Notes: generated from the letters alone by a model not told the origin. DNA of 64,000 nt from Rheinheimera riviphila (GCF_004005945.1 NZ_SACS01000005.1:62001-126000); one strand, 5' to 3'; positions 1 through 10,407 are shown, counted from the stretch's first letter. Translations and numbers: made by a program.

Positions 1-1
1 C

Positions 2-205
2 AACAGCCGCCGGTTACAGGTGCGGGTGGCGGATGTCAGTGGCGGCCAGCCGTATTTGATTTGTAACTGCGATCGGCAAAATTTCCGTGCCAGCTGGACG
101 CATTTGCATGTCAGTGAAACCAGTGAAGAAGTGAATTTGCCACCGGATCTGGCTGCGGCGCTGCAAGTACAGGACGGTGACTGGGTGCGACTGGCGCGGC
201 TGTAA
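2..205 (+). CDS. astA: Arginine N-succinyltransferase AstA, C-terminal fragment
   Basis: Only the last 67 codons are inside the window; the gene starts off the left edge. The frame reads through SRRLQVRVADVSGGQPYLIC and ends at TAA. This resembles the C-terminal tail of AstA, which transfers succinyl from succinyl-CoA to the alpha-amino group of L-arginine in the cytoplasm, the first step of the AST pathway. The identification depends heavily on the next gene, which is clearly astD and begins 39 bases downstream in the same direction, the usual astA-astD order. The fragment is too short to show active-site residues. Confidence 0.8.
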   Translation, partial: NSRRLQVRVADVSGGQPYLICNCDRQNFRASWTHLHVSETSEEVNLPPDLAAALQVQDGDWVRLARL

Positions 206-229
206 GCTTTGCTGATGCAAGACAACTAA

Positions 230-1708
<1,479 letters not shown>

Positions 1709-1742
1709 CCAACGCAACAGCCGAAGTTTCAGGAAAATAACT

Positions 1743-1781
1743 GCCCCTACTGGCGTTCGCTGACCATGGGGGCTTTTTTTT
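1743..1781 (+). terminator. Rho-independent terminator after astD
   Basis: GCCCC at 1743-1747 pairs with GGGGC at 1769-1773, and a run of eight T follows at once. The loop is long, but TGG and CCA inside it can extend the stem. Its position 35 bases after the astD stop fits the end of the ast operon. Confidence 0.7.
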
Positions 1782-1881
1782 GGCAAAGCCAATAAAATAT
1801 TTTCAGACAAAGCTTTACCCTGCTTCCTGTTCTGTGGCAGATTTGACTACCTTCTGGTTATAACGGTTTTTGGTTTTTACC

Positions 1882-2232
1882 ATGGTTACTGACAAACCCG
1901 GCTACGAACACCTGATCCAGTTTTTAACGGAGCACCTGGCGTTATTTGAACAGGCCGGTACGCCAACGCGCGATAACAAAACTCTGGGTGTCATTATTGA
2001 AGAGCGGATTGCCGAGCAGATTATTCAGCTTTGTACCCAGCACACCGAGCTGGAAACCATTCACCGCAGTCAGATTATCCGCGAAGTGGATGGCATCATG
2101 TACGACTTCCAGGAAGTGCTGGCATCGGTGTTAAACCGACCGGCGACCGCTGAGCAAATCGAACTGATTAACGAAGTGGCGCTGCTGATTAAAAACCTGT
2201 TTGATACCGCTATTGCCCATCTGATGGACTAA
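1882..2232 (+). CDS. DUF3802-like small protein
   Basis: A small acidic, apparently all-helical cytoplasmic protein of 116 residues from the ATG at 1882. An in-frame TTG at 1870 would add four residues, and neither start has a clear Shine-Dalgarno. It begins MVTDKPGYEHLIQFLTEHL and shows no signal peptide, membrane segment or catalytic motif. The sequence reminds me of DUF3802, a family of unknown function in Shewanella and related genera; this is from memory and not certain. It stands alone between the astD terminator and a strong hairpin, so it is probably monocistronic. Confidence 0.7.
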   Translation: MVTDKPGYEHLIQFLTEHLALFEQAGTPTRDNKTLGVIIEERIAEQIIQLCTQHTELETIHRSQIIREVDGIMYDFQEVLASVLNRPATAEQIELINEVALLIKNLFDTAIAHLMD

Positions 2233-2311
2233 CTCTTTGGTTAATCATCCCGCCGGACATACAGTGTCGTTGGCGGGAACCTTCTGCAATCCCTTTTTAG
2301 GCCTATCCTCC

Positions 2312-2339
2312 GGCCAGCATTTTTAATAGAATGCTGGCC
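2312..2339 (+). terminator. Strong intergenic hairpin, probable terminator
   Basis: GGCCAGCATT (2312-2321) and AATGCTGGCC (2330-2339) form a perfect 10-bp stem with an 8-base loop, followed by TACATTTTT. A weaker dyad, TCCCGCC/GGCGGGA (2248-2278), lies just upstream. Together they probably end transcription of the preceding small gene before the OsmC gene. Confidence 0.6.
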
Positions 2340-2389
2340 TACATTTTTGCCAATGTTGGCAATTTCTCGAAATTTCTGGGAGCATTCTG

Positions 2390-2833
2390 ATGGCAGGCGA
2401 TAACCAACTTCACGCAACGGTATCCTGGGCTGGCGACAGCAGTTTTATTGGTCGCTCTGGCAGCGGACATGCGGTGATGTTCGATTCGAACAAAGATGAC
2501 GGCGTCGCGCCAACGCCGATGGAAACGCTGTTGATGGCCGCCGGAGCCTGTTCTTCCGTCGACGTGGTCAGCATTTTACAAAAAGCCAAACAACAAGTCA
2601 CCGATTGCCGGGTGGTGCTCACTGGCGAGCGCGTCGACACCGTACCGCGCGTATTCAGTAAAATTCATCTACATTTTGAAGTAACCGGCTTTGACGTCAG
2701 CGAAAAACACGTCGAACGCGCGGTGAATTTGTCGGCGGAAAAATATTGCTCAGTGTCGATCATGCTGCAACAGGCGATGACCGTGACGCATTCATTCAGC
2801 GTGCAAGCCTCAGCGGTCAAGCCTGCGGGCTAG
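2390..2833 (+). CDS. yhfA: OsmC family protein, YhfA type
   Basis: A 147-residue OsmC/Ohr-superfamily protein. The closest recalled relative is E. coli YhfA: segments such as SGHAVMFDSNKDDGVAPTPM, LLMAAGACSSVDVVSILQK and NLSAEKYCSVSIML line up along the protein. The two conserved cysteines of the OsmC fold are present as Cys54 (AGACSS) and Cys120 (EKYCSV). In characterised OsmC and Ohr proteins these reduce organic hydroperoxides, but the substrate of the YhfA branch is not established. The ATG follows GGGAGCATTCTG, a good ribosome-binding site. speD follows closely in the same direction, so the two may be co-transcribed. Confidence 0.88.
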   Translation: MAGDNQLHATVSWAGDSSFIGRSGSGHAVMFDSNKDDGVAPTPMETLLMAAGACSSVDVVSILQKAKQQVTDCRVVLTGERVDTVPRVFSKIHLHFEVTGFDVSEKHVERAVNLSAEKYCSVSIMLQQAMTVTHSFSVQASAVKPAG

Positions 2834-2908
2834 TTGTTCAAGACGTTATTTTTGATGATAAGAAACTGCCTGGACCTCAAAGGAAAAGGGCAGTGGAGAG
2901 CGCATACC

Positions 2909-3727
2909 GTGGTAAAACCTTTTGAAAAATTGAAGCTGCATGGCTTTAACAATTTAACCAAAAGCTTAAGTTTCAGCATTTATGATATTTGTTATGCGCC
3001 GACCGAGCAGCACCGACAGGAATATATTTCGTATATTGATGAGCAATATAACGCCGGCCGGCTGACCGATATTCTAAGCGAAGTGGTTGATATCATTGGC
3101 GCGAACATTTTAAACGTGGCGCGGCAGGATTATGATCCACAAGGCGCCAGCGTCACCATTTTAGTCTGCGAAGAGCCGATTGAAAATCCGGGCGCAGCCA
3201 ACCAGCCGACGACCGAACAACCAGGCCCATTGCCGGATGCGATTGTTGCCCATCTCGATAAAAGTCATATTTGTGTCCACACCTATCCCGAGCATCATCC
3301 GCACGGTGGTATTTGTACCTTTCGTGCCGATATTGAAGTCTCGACCTGCGGCGTGATTTCACCGCTCAAAGCGCTGAATTTCCTGATCCATAGCTTTGAG
3401 TCGGACATCGTCACCATTGATTACCGGGTGCGTGGTTTTACCCGTGATGTGAATGGGGTGAAGCATTACATTGACCATCCTATTCATTCGATTCAGAATT
3501 TTATGGATGAACAGACCAAAAATGCCTTCCAGATGGTGGATGTCAATGTCTATCAGGAAAACCTGTTCCATACCAAGATGATGCTCAAAGAGTTTGATTT
3601 AAATAACTATTTGTTCGGTTCTGGCGGCGACTCTTTCAGTGCGCAAGAGCAAAAAGACATCAGCAAAAAAGTGAAACGGGAAATTCGCGAGATTTTCTAC
3701 GGGCGCAACTTACCAGAGCTGGATTAA
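2909..3727 (+). CDS. speD: S-adenosylmethionine decarboxylase proenzyme SpeD
   Basis: Makes decarboxylated S-adenosylmethionine, the aminopropyl donor for spermidine. It is the enterobacterial-type enzyme, which self-cleaves to a pyruvoyl form. The cleavage pair Lys117-Ser118 is visible in [14 protein letters not shown], and [17 protein letters not shown] and [15 protein letters not shown] follow. I chose the GTG at 2909: GGAG of GTGGAGAG lies about nine bases upstream, and this gives 272 residues, near the 264 of E. coli. The frame stays open upstream to a TTG at 2834, but that extension has no family counterpart. An intergenic repeat begins four bases after the stop. Confidence 0.95.
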   Translation: MVKPFEKLKLHGFNNLTKSLSFSIYDICYAPTEQHRQEYISYIDEQYNAGRLTDILSEVVDIIGANILNVARQDYDPQGASVTILVCEEPIENPGAANQPTTEQPGPLPDAIVAHLDKSHICVHTYPEHHPHGGICTFRADIEVSTCGVISPLKALNFLIHSFESDIVTIDYRVRGFTRDVNGVKHYIDHPIHSIQNFMDEQTKNAFQMVDVNVYQENLFHTKMMLKEFDLNNYLFGSGGDSFSAQEQKDISKKVKREIREIFYGRNLPELD

Positions 3728-3730
3728 CAC

Positions 3731-3854
3731 TACCCGTCATCCTTGAAGATACGGGGTTGTTGCCTTCTCTCGTTCGCCCCAGTCACATAGAACAGCTATG
3801 CTCCTGGGGCCTCACTCACTTGTCGCCTACCCGAATCTTCAATGATTTTGGGTA
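3731..3854 (+). repeat. MITE-like inverted-repeat element, family B copy 1
   Basis: A 124-base element whose ends are imperfect inverted repeats: TACCCGTCATCCTTGAAGAT on the left and ATCTTCAATGATTTTGGGTA on the right. A second copy with the same ends and core (AGTCACATAG...CTATGCTCCTGG) lies at 36424-36577. It has no coding capacity. It sits between the convergent speD and VOC genes and overlaps the 3' end of the latter, supplying its last codons and stop. The next copy is longer, so this one may carry an internal deletion. Confidence 0.8.
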
Positions 3855-4273
3855 TGTACTGCAGGCATGTCGGGCGGGCCTTTTAGTTCAACGGTATTGC
3901 CCATTGGATCCTGAATGTACAGCGACGAACCAAAACCGTCGGCGCCATATCGTACGGCGCTGGCGGAAACCTGAATGCCTTGTTCGATGAAAAAAGCGGT
4001 CAGTGCTGCTGCATCGTAGGGTGCAATTCGCAAACAAAAATGCGCCAGATTATGACCTTCAACACCTGGGGCAGCACCGCCTTCTTGACCCAATTTGCCG
4101 TCGACGCTAATTAAATCAATCAATTGTTTGCCAGCCCTTAACTGATAAAGACCGAGTTCCGGCACGCTACGCTCTAGCGTGCAGCCAAGCACCTGCCGAT
4201 AAAAATCCAGCATCGCTGGCAGTGAGATGCAACGCAACACGATATGATCAAGATGAAGTAACTGAAACAGCAT
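3839..4273 (-). CDS. VOC (glyoxalase/bleomycin resistance fold) family protein
   Basis: A 144-residue protein with one VOC domain made of two beta-alpha-beta-beta-beta halves. The first half begins LHLDHIVLRCISLPAMLDFY and contains LGCTLER; the second contains HFCLRIAPYDAAALTAFFIEQ and ends SLYIQDPMGNTVELKGPP. Candidate metal ligands are His in LDHIVL, His in LAHFCL and Glu in NTVELKG, as in metal-dependent VOC enzymes. The substrate is not predictable. The last residues (HTQNH) and the stop codon lie inside the intergenic repeat at 3731-3854, so the original C-terminus was probably different or was trimmed by insertion. Confidence 0.88.
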   Translation of the reverse strand: MLFQLLHLDHIVLRCISLPAMLDFYRQVLGCTLERSVPELGLYQLRAGKQLIDLISVDGKLGQEGGAAPGVEGHNLAHFCLRIAPYDAAALTAFFIEQGIQVSASAVRYGADGFGSSLYIQDPMGNTVELKGPPDMPAVHTQNH

Positions 4274-4323
4274 GGCAATTCCCTCTGGTTGCTGTCGTGC
4301 TGATGCCGGCTGGCGTAACGAAC

Positions 4324-4650
4324 TTAATCTGCAGTTGCTGGTTGCAACAGTTCCAGCCAGCGCTCTGGTTCAGCCAGAATAAACTGATACTCGCGGCTGT
4401 CGGCCATCGTGATGCAGATAGCTTCGGACAGCAGCGGAATAAAACCACCGCCTTTGCCAGATGCTAGGTCTACTTTGCTGATGTCATGGCGTTTGAGGTG
4501 ATAAGGGCCTAAGCCGTATGCCTGGTTAAATGGCGCAAAATGTAGTTCCGTGGCGCTAACACTCAGGTAACCGTCACAATGCGCGGCACCTTGCTGGACC
4601 GTTGCCAGCACTTTTTTCTGGATTTGTTGTTCTGATAAGCTGCTGATCAT
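4324..4650 (-). CDS. Conserved hypothetical protein, possible PH/GRAM-like fold
   Basis: A 108-residue protein with no signal peptide or membrane segment. The middle (GYLSVSATELHFAPFNQAYG, then LKRHDISKVDLASGKGG and REYQFILAEPERWLELL) has the alternation seen in small GRAM or bacterial PH domains: 'activity read-out' strands, a positively charged turn, then a C-terminal helix with a Trp. That is a fold guess only; I recognise no specific family. It is on the same strand as the VOC gene, 50 bases upstream, and could be co-transcribed with it. Confidence 0.7.
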   Translation of the reverse strand: MISSLSEQQIQKKVLATVQQGAAHCDGYLSVSATELHFAPFNQAYGLGPYHLKRHDISKVDLASGKGGGFIPLLSEAICITMADSREYQFILAEPERWLELLQPATAD

Positions 4651-4756
4651 CGAGATGTCCTGTTAGCTCCGTTGAACCGGTTTTTAACGCTGCTCTAAGC
4701 TTTAATGTAAGCCAAGAAGTCGCTGTTGGTAAAGCAGCCAGCTGTCAGCAAATATT

Positions 4757-6874
4757 TCAGTGGCGTAAATCTTTCGCCGGACCTTCGACCAACACGACTT
4801 CAACCAGGCCTTGTTCAATCGCCAGACTTAAATCCGTTTCCAGTTTTGCCGCGATATCCTGATAAGGCTGATTTAAACCCAACAGGCCATATGCCCGGTT
4901 GCGGCCATGTACTTTGCCCAGATATAACGCCATATCAGCCAGTTGTAATGCTTTTGGCCAATTTAAGGTTTGTTCGTCAAGTCCGGCAAAAGGATAAGTC
5001 AAAAAGCCCGCTGAAGCCGTGACCTGCAGTTGTTGTTTACCAAAAGTGATAGTGCTGCTGCCGATCACGTCCAGCACCCGCTGGGTAAAATTGGTCAGCG
5101 CGGTCATATCAACCCGGCGTAGTAAGATCAGGAACTCTTCGCCGCCCCAGCGCCAGACCATGTCATCGGTGCGGGTCAGGGTGGTTAACCTTTTTGCGAT
5201 TTCCACCAGTACAGCGTCACCAGCGGCGTGGCCATAATGATCATTGATATGCTTAAAGAAATCGATATCGAGTAGGATAAAACCATCGGTCAGTTGCGGC
5301 GCTGCGATGCGCCGGTCACTTTGTTGGCGCCGTTCCATATGTTCGAGTAACGAACGGCGGTTAAACAAGCCGGTCAGTGGGTCACGTAACGACTGATAGG
5401 CCAGTTTGTCGTTGGCCTCTTTCAGCTTTAAATTCGCTTGCCGCACTTTCCGATATAGTAAAAACAATAAACAAGAGGCCAGCACCACTACCACACCAAT
5501 CAGCATGGTGACGATTTGCTGCAAATTTTGCCGTTCTATTTGCACTTCTTTCAGCTGATTTTGCTGGGTTAGCACTGCAATTTCTTTGGTTTTTTCTTTT
5601 GCTGAGAACTCTTCCTGCAGCTGATTTAGTTGTTTTTCGCGATCAGTCTGAAAAATTTCCGACGACAACTGATTATACTGTCGCAGTACATCGGCTTCGT
5701 CCTGATGTTTACCCGCAAAACGATGGGCGTCCGCCAGTTCGAGCAAATAAGCCAGCAAATCGGCTTTGCCGCCTAAGGTGCCAAACTCTTTAATCATCGC
5801 CTGCATTTGCGCAATGCCTTTTTCATAATTTCCTTGTAATACCTGGACATAACCCAGGTTAAAGGTCGAAAGAGCAATCGTCGGTTTATCCTGCTTGCTG
5901 ATACCAAAAGCCAGGCTTTGCTCAAAATAACTGGCGGCTAAATCCAGCTTGCGCTGCCGCAGATAAATATCGCCAATGTTGTTTTGCAATAAAGCTTCTG
6001 AAAAAGTGTCTTTCAGATTGCGGGCTGAAACCAGGCCCTGTTGATAACTTTGCAATGCCGCTTCCAGTTCACCCACTTCGACCAGTACGTATCCTTCCTG
6101 AATGTAAAAGTCAGTGACGTGAGACGCTAAATCAGGATTGTTTTTCGACTCCGCCAGCCCTTCCTGAATGGTGGTAATGGCCAGTGGGTAATTGCGTAAG
6201 CTGCCATGCAAATTGGCAATACTGGATTTCAGGTACATTTTCCGAAACGGCGTCCGTGGGTTTTCGTCATGCTCGATGCTGGCATACGCCTGATGATAGG
6301 AAGCGAGCGCCAGTTCATACTTGCCCTGCCAGGATTGAAAGCGGGCAGCCGTATTCCAGGCGTAATAACGTACCCTGCTTTGTGTTGCCTTCGCAGCATA
6401 TTGCAACAAGGTGTCAAGGTAACTGACCGCTCTGGCACTTTCGCCACGGCCCCAGTATTGCTGCAGGTGGTCAGCCAGCACTTCGGCCCAAATATCCGCG
6501 TCCTGCTGTTGTTCGGCGATTTGCCAGTTTTCCTGCAAGAGCTGGTCCGCGGCCGGGTAGTTTTTCTCAAGAGATAATTGTGATGTTAAATAGCCGTTGA
6601 AGCGGACTTTGGTGGCCGCAGGGGTAAGCGCCGTGATGTCTGGTGCTATTTGTTGCAGTAATTCAGCAGCAGCTTTTTGATCATGGGTGGTCAGCTGTAA
6701 GTACTGCTCTAGTTTGGCTTCCAGCCTGGCATCAACCTCCGGCGCGGCATGTAATGCGCCCATACTCAGCCACAGCAATAGCAGCCAGCAAGTGCCCTGA
6801 ATGGATCTCTGTCGGAACCAAAGCCAAGTCTCATGCATCTTTGGATATTTCACCGTTATGTCGATACTCATCAA
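4757..6874 (-). CDS. TPR-containing membrane diguanylate cyclase (GGDEF)
   Basis: A 705-residue sensor cyclase that should make c-di-GMP from two GTP. An N-terminal signal/anchor (CWLLLLWLSMGALHA) leads into a periplasmic region with several TPR-like helices (LALASYHQAYASI, AALQSYQQGLVSA, LAASYFEQSLAFG). A coiled coil (DREKQLNQLQEEFSAKEK), one membrane span near 450-472 (MLIGVVVVLASCLLFLLY) and a cytoplasmic GGDEF domain from about residue 500 follow. The active site reads RWGGEEF (about 577-581), so it should be catalytically competent. The start could be the Met at 6838, which places the signal peptide closer to the N-terminus. It is probably monocistronic; the ligand sensed by the TPR part is unknown. 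Confidence 0.93.
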   Translation of the reverse strand: MMSIDITVKYPKMHETWLWFRQRSIQGTCWLLLLWLSMGALHAAPEVDARLEAKLEQYLQLTTHDQKAAAELLQQIAPDITALTPAATKVRFNGYLTSQLSLEKNYPAADQLLQENWQIAEQQQDADIWAEVLADHLQQYWGRGESARAVSYLDTLLQYAAKATQSRVRYYAWNTAARFQSWQGKYELALASYHQAYASIEHDENPRTPFRKMYLKSSIANLHGSLRNYPLAITTIQEGLAESKNNPDLASHVTDFYIQEGYVLVEVGELEAALQSYQQGLVSARNLKDTFSEALLQNNIGDIYLRQRKLDLAASYFEQSLAFGISKQDKPTIALSTFNLGYVQVLQGNYEKGIAQMQAMIKEFGTLGGKADLLAYLLELADAHRFAGKHQDEADVLRQYNQLSSEIFQTDREKQLNQLQEEFSAKEKTKEIAVLTQQNQLKEVQIERQNLQQIVTMLIGVVVVLASCLLFLLYRKVRQANLKLKEANDKLAYQSLRDPLTGLFNRRSLLEHMERRQQSDRRIAAPQLTDGFILLDIDFFKHINDHYGHAAGDAVLVEIAKRLTTLTRTDDMVWRWGGEEFLILLRRVDMTALTNFTQRVLDVIGSSTITFGKQQLQVTASAGFLTYPFAGLDEQTLNWPKALQLADMALYLGKVHGRNRAYGLLGLNQPYQDIAAKLETDLSLAIEQGLVEVVLVEGPAKDLRH

Positions 6875-7088
6875 CAGCTTAGTCGGCTATTGCTGCGTCG
6901 GGTTAAATTCGTTCTGAAGAATATATCGTGCGGCCGCGACAAAGTCACTGCATCAGCGTGAACTGTTGTAAGTTAAGGTGCAGTGGGTGGCTCGCCAATC
7001 CTGAGGTTGGCCGTGAAAAGCTTGCTGCAGATGACATTCCTTCTGCTAAGATACGGTTTTTGCAGTGAGAAGGTCCCCCAGGGTGTCG

Positions 7089-8411
7089 ATGAAGGCGGTA
7101 CATCATTTATTCCGGCAAGTGCTGACGTTGCTTTTGGTGATTGTCACTTTATGCGGTATTTGTTTTTGGTTATTGTTTGATGCTCAACCGCTGTTAACCC
7201 CACAAGGTCAGATGAATGCGGATGCCGTGCGGCATAGCAAACAACTGCTGAGCAACCTAAATGCGGCCATCCGCAACCCGACTGAACAACAGTGGGTTTT
7301 TTCTGCCAATACCGACGAACTGAATTCCGCTTTTGCGCTGGCCAGCCGCACCTTGCCTGGTTTTCGTGGTCAGGCTCAGGTCAATCCGGCCGGTTTAACC
7401 AGTTTTATGACCTTGCCGGTGTCACTGCTGGGTAAACCCTACTATTTAAACGCCAGTGTGCAGGTGCGTCCGTCCAGCGGACCACTGGACGTGCATCAGG
7501 TGACGCTGGGCATGTTAACGGTACCGGGTGAAACGGCACTCAATCTGCTGGGCTGGTTTGCCGATCAATTGTGGGGCGCCGGCAAAGGCGAAAACATCCT
7601 GGCGATGGTGCGTTCGGTACAATTTCAGCAAGACGAAGTCAAAGTAGAAGTGACCAGGCCAGGCGGCTGGGATTTACAACGGCTGAAACAATCTGGCTTG
7701 TCGGTGTATCGCGAGTTATTCAGCTCGCCAGCGCAAACCGCCAATCTCGAGTTTTATTATAAAATAGCCGCCGAACATGCAGTGGCCAATCCGAACAGCA
7801 GTTTAATCAGTTACTTACAATTATTATTTCGTCAGGCGCAAGCGCGCACTGCGGTTTATCAGGACGAACCTGGCCGGGCGCAACAGGAAAATCAGGCAGT
7901 GTTGCTGGCGATGGCGCAACTCCTCGGCGGGCGCAATTTGCAGTTGTTGGTCAATGAAGTGAAACGGGCGCCCGGCGTCAAACCGCCCCGGGTAACCTTG
8001 GCCAGACGTCCTGATTTACAACAACATTTTATCTATTCGGCGACGATTCAGGTGCTGACCAATAAAAACGTCAGCGACACCGTTGGCGAAGCCAAAGAAC
8101 TGCTGGATTCGATTAAAGGCGGCAGTGGTTTTAGTTTTGTTGATTTATTGGCAGACCGGGCCGGCGTGCGATTTGCGCAGATTGCCATTGGTTCACCCAG
8201 CTCTGCGGCTGAGTTGCAGCGGTTTTTTAGTCAGGATCGCACCGAAGCCGAGTTGTTCCCAAGCAAATCAAGGTTGCCGGAAGGTATTTCCCAGCAAAGC
8301 TTTGAACAAAAATATCAGTCAGTGGATTCGGCCGATTATCAGAAAATGCTGGCCGACATCAACCAACGGCTGGACGCGCTGCCGTTGTATCAAATCCGGA
8401 TCCGGGAATAA
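7089..8411 (+). CDS. Conserved hypothetical protein, single N-terminal membrane anchor
   Basis: A 440-residue protein from the ATG at 7089, preceded by AGGG at a spacing of about five bases; an in-frame GTG at 7065 would add eight residues without better support. One N-terminal transmembrane segment (LTLLLVIVTLCGICFWLLF) anchors a large, presumably periplasmic domain. The latter half, with GEAKELLDSIKGGSGFSF and ADRAGVRFAQIAIGSPSSAAELQRF, looks like an alpha/beta fold. I recognise no enzyme motif and no named family, although similar long anchored proteins occur in Alteromonadales. It is divergent from the diguanylate cyclase gene and convergent with the DUF2789 gene. Confidence 0.75.
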   Translation: MKAVHHLFRQVLTLLLVIVTLCGICFWLLFDAQPLLTPQGQMNADAVRHSKQLLSNLNAAIRNPTEQQWVFSANTDELNSAFALASRTLPGFRGQAQVNPAGLTSFMTLPVSLLGKPYYLNASVQVRPSSGPLDVHQVTLGMLTVPGETALNLLGWFADQLWGAGKGENILAMVRSVQFQQDEVKVEVTRPGGWDLQRLKQSGLSVYRELFSSPAQTANLEFYYKIAAEHAVANPNSSLISYLQLLFRQAQARTAVYQDEPGRAQQENQAVLLAMAQLLGGRNLQLLVNEVKRAPGVKPPRVTLARRPDLQQHFIYSATIQVLTNKNVSDTVGEAKELLDSIKGGSGFSFVDLLADRAGVRFAQIAIGSPSSAAELQRFFSQDRTEAELFPSKSRLPEGISQQSFEQKYQSVDSADYQKMLADINQRLDALPLYQIRIRE

Positions 8412-8430
8412 ATCCCGGTTTGTGGTTTAC

Positions 8431-8658
8431 TTACCGCAAACGCTGATTCAGCTGATCAATCACTTCCACCCAATCGGCATCCTGGGTATAAGACTCGCGT
8501 AAAAAAGTGGCTTGGGCGGTGGTCCAGAAACTGGCTTTGGATAAGGCTAAATCGCCTTGTAGCCGGTGTTGGCTGATGAAGTGTTCGATACTGCTGTAAT
8601 CGCTGTCGAGGCCAAGCTGGTCAAACAGCTGGCTTAAAGAATGGTGACTACTGTCCAT
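8431..8658 (-). CDS. DUF2789 family protein
   Basis: A 75-residue protein. The pattern of an N-terminal helix with LFDQLGL, then a central HRL..D/LSKASFWTTAQATFLRE and a C-terminal ADWVEVIDQLN matches my recollection of DUF2789, a small helical family of unknown function in gammaproteobacteria. It is full length, with no signal peptide or cysteine. Its end faces the end of the membrane-anchored hypothetical gene 19 bases away. Confidence 0.85.
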   Translation of the reverse strand: MDSSHHSLSQLFDQLGLDSDYSSIEHFISQHRLQGDLALSKASFWTTAQATFLRESYTQDADWVEVIDQLNQRLR

Positions 8659-8731
8659 GATAAAACTCCGCGGGTGGCTGCTCTATTGCAGTATAGGCAA
8701 GCCGACGTCATTTACCAAAGAAGCGAGCAGT

Positions 8732-9427
8732 TTAATGCGGACGCGCTGCTTTACGGCGCAGTGTCAACACCAGCAGCACTAAGCCACTGATCGTAAACAG
8801 CAAAGCCAGCGCCGAGCTGGCGATTAACAAGCCGTGATTAAAATCGTCCCGTTCGTCGTAATCCATAATATGCAGCATCCAGACAAAATCGAATAACCGC
8901 CAGTTATCGGTGCGCACCCGCAGCACCTGGCCGAGTGTTGGCTCCAGGTAAAATACGGTGTTGTCGGTATCGTTAAACTGGACTTGCCAGACGGGTGTTG
9001 GCAGGCCACGGGCTTCCAGTGGTAATTCATCGATTAATTGCGCGCTATGGATAGTCCCGGTGCCGTTGTAACTTTGTTGTGCCATGACCCGCAGTTCCGG
9101 CTCTGTTAACGGTGGTAGCGCACTGCCATCCAGCGCATTGAAAAACTGTAATTTCCCATCGTGATCCAGTTGATAAACCGGCATCTCGCCACGTTGTCTC
9201 AGACTTAACCCACCGGTGTGTGCTGGTAATTGTGCTGGGCACATTTTCGCCAGTTGCCAATTGATGGGCGGCACCGGCGCGCGTAAATGGTCGCCACGCA
9301 CTTCATCAATCGGCAGGATGGACATCACCAGCCCGCTGCCAAACCAGGCTAACAGCTGCAACGATAACAATAAACTCAGCCACAAGTGAAAGGTTCGCCA
9401 GAAGCGGATAGAGCCGAAAATGCGCAT
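8732..9427 (-). CDS. PepSY domain membrane protein
   Basis: A 231-residue inner-membrane protein with one membrane span near each end: LWLSLLLSLQLLAWFGSGLVM at about 15-36 and LLIASSALALLFTISGLVLLVLTL near 200-224. Between them is a periplasmic part with PepSY-like segments (VMAQQSYNGTGTIHSAQLIDE, TPVWQVQFNDTDNTVFYLEPTLGQVL). The WMLHIMDYDERDDFNHGLL stretch just before the last helix is the typical membrane-proximal motif of PepSY_TM proteins; these often carry haem or serve iron-uptake and reductase systems. Which applies here is unknown. Its start lies about 180 bases from the divergent solute-binding-like gene. Confidence 0.85.
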   Translation of the reverse strand: MRIFGSIRFWRTFHLWLSLLLSLQLLAWFGSGLVMSILPIDEVRGDHLRAPVPPINWQLAKMCPAQLPAHTGGLSLRQRGEMPVYQLDHDGKLQFFNALDGSALPPLTEPELRVMAQQSYNGTGTIHSAQLIDELPLEARGLPTPVWQVQFNDTDNTVFYLEPTLGQVLRVRTDNWRLFDFVWMLHIMDYDERDDFNHGLLIASSALALLFTISGLVLLVLTLRRKAARPH

Positions 9428-9607
9428 AGGTTGCGTAACTCACTGAATAACAGAATTATAAAAACCTATCCTAACCGGAAACTTTTTCTAGCGACAGTGG
9501 CTGCGACCATTGTTCGCATCCGCCAGCAGATTGTTCAGGTTGTTGCTGGATCTAAAGTAGAGTTGCCAACTATGCTTACCTCAGTATTGGCGCTGACGGA
9601 TGTTCGC

Positions 9608-10369
9608 ATGATCAAAATGGGTTGCTTTCTGTTGTTGCTGTTTTCTCTGACATCGCAGGCTCAGGAAAAACCACCGCTGCAGGTGCTGGTTGGCATGAAT
9701 AAACCCCCTTATGTGCAAATTGAAACCTCAGACGGTTTTGAGCTGGAATTACTGCGTGAAATCGTGCTGCGAATGGGCTACCGCGCTGAATTCACCCACG
9801 TGCCGAATAAACGGATCCAAACTTTATTGCAGCAGGGGATCGGCGATATCGCCACCTTGCAGCCGATGAATAATGCCCAATCCGAGCTGTTTTACAGCTG
9901 CCCCTATATTCGCTATCAAAATGTGGTGGTGAGTCTGGAAGCCGAATCGCTTTCTATTATGCAATTCAATGATTTGCGCGACTTGTCGTTATTAGCGTTT
10001 CAAAATGCTTCGCAGCTGCTGGGTGATGATTACCGGCAAGCCGTTGAAAATTCGTATAAATACCGAGAAACCGTCGAGCAAAGCAGTCAGGTGGAGTCGC
10101 TGCACAAAAAACGGGTGCAGGCGCTGGTGATGGACGTGAATATCTTTTATTACCATCACGATAAAATCTCACCGCCGCAACAAGTTAAAATTCATCCATT
10201 GTTTCCGGCTAGCTATTACCGCGCGGCTTTTCGTAAAGCCGAAGACGCCAAAGCCTTTGATGCTGCGCTAAAAGCGGTGTTGCAAGATGACAAATACCAC
10301 TTGTTGCAGGAGCGTTATCGGATTAATGCGCAGTCGTTGGTGGAAGGGGCTTGTGAGGGCAGTCGTTGA
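9608..10369 (+). CDS. Secreted solute-binding-like protein (SBP_bac_3 type)
   Basis: A 253-residue protein of the extracellular solute-binding family 3 type. I chose the ATG at 9608 because it gives a short, normal signal peptide (MGCFLLLLFSLTSQAQ); the frame is open back to 9386, but that part has no family likeness and overlaps the divergent PepSY gene. Family features are GMNKPPYVQIETSDGFELELLREI near the mature N-terminus, IGDIATLQP, and a C-terminal AFDAALKAVLQDDKYHLLQERY. No ABC permease or ATPase is adjacent, so it may act as a stand-alone sensor or enzyme-like domain, as is common in Alteromonadales. Confidence 0.82.
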   Translation: MIKMGCFLLLLFSLTSQAQEKPPLQVLVGMNKPPYVQIETSDGFELELLREIVLRMGYRAEFTHVPNKRIQTLLQQGIGDIATLQPMNNAQSELFYSCPYIRYQNVVVSLEAESLSIMQFNDLRDLSLLAFQNASQLLGDDYRQAVENSYKYRETVEQSSQVESLHKKRVQALVMDVNIFYYHHDKISPPQQVKIHPLFPASYYRAAFRKAEDAKAFDAALKAVLQDDKYHLLQERYRINAQSLVEGACEGSR

Positions 10370-10407
10370 TTGCTGACCGTCGCTTTGAGCGGTCGTTGTC
10401 GTATACA

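Noticed and set aside
1843-1864. TTGACT followed by TATAAC upstream of the DUF3802-like gene
   Set aside because: Spacing is only 10 bases, too short for a sigma-70 promoter.
9386-9607. N-terminal extension of the solute-binding-like protein
   Set aside because: Overlaps the divergent PepSY gene, lacks a signal-peptide character and pushes the real signal peptide to the interior.
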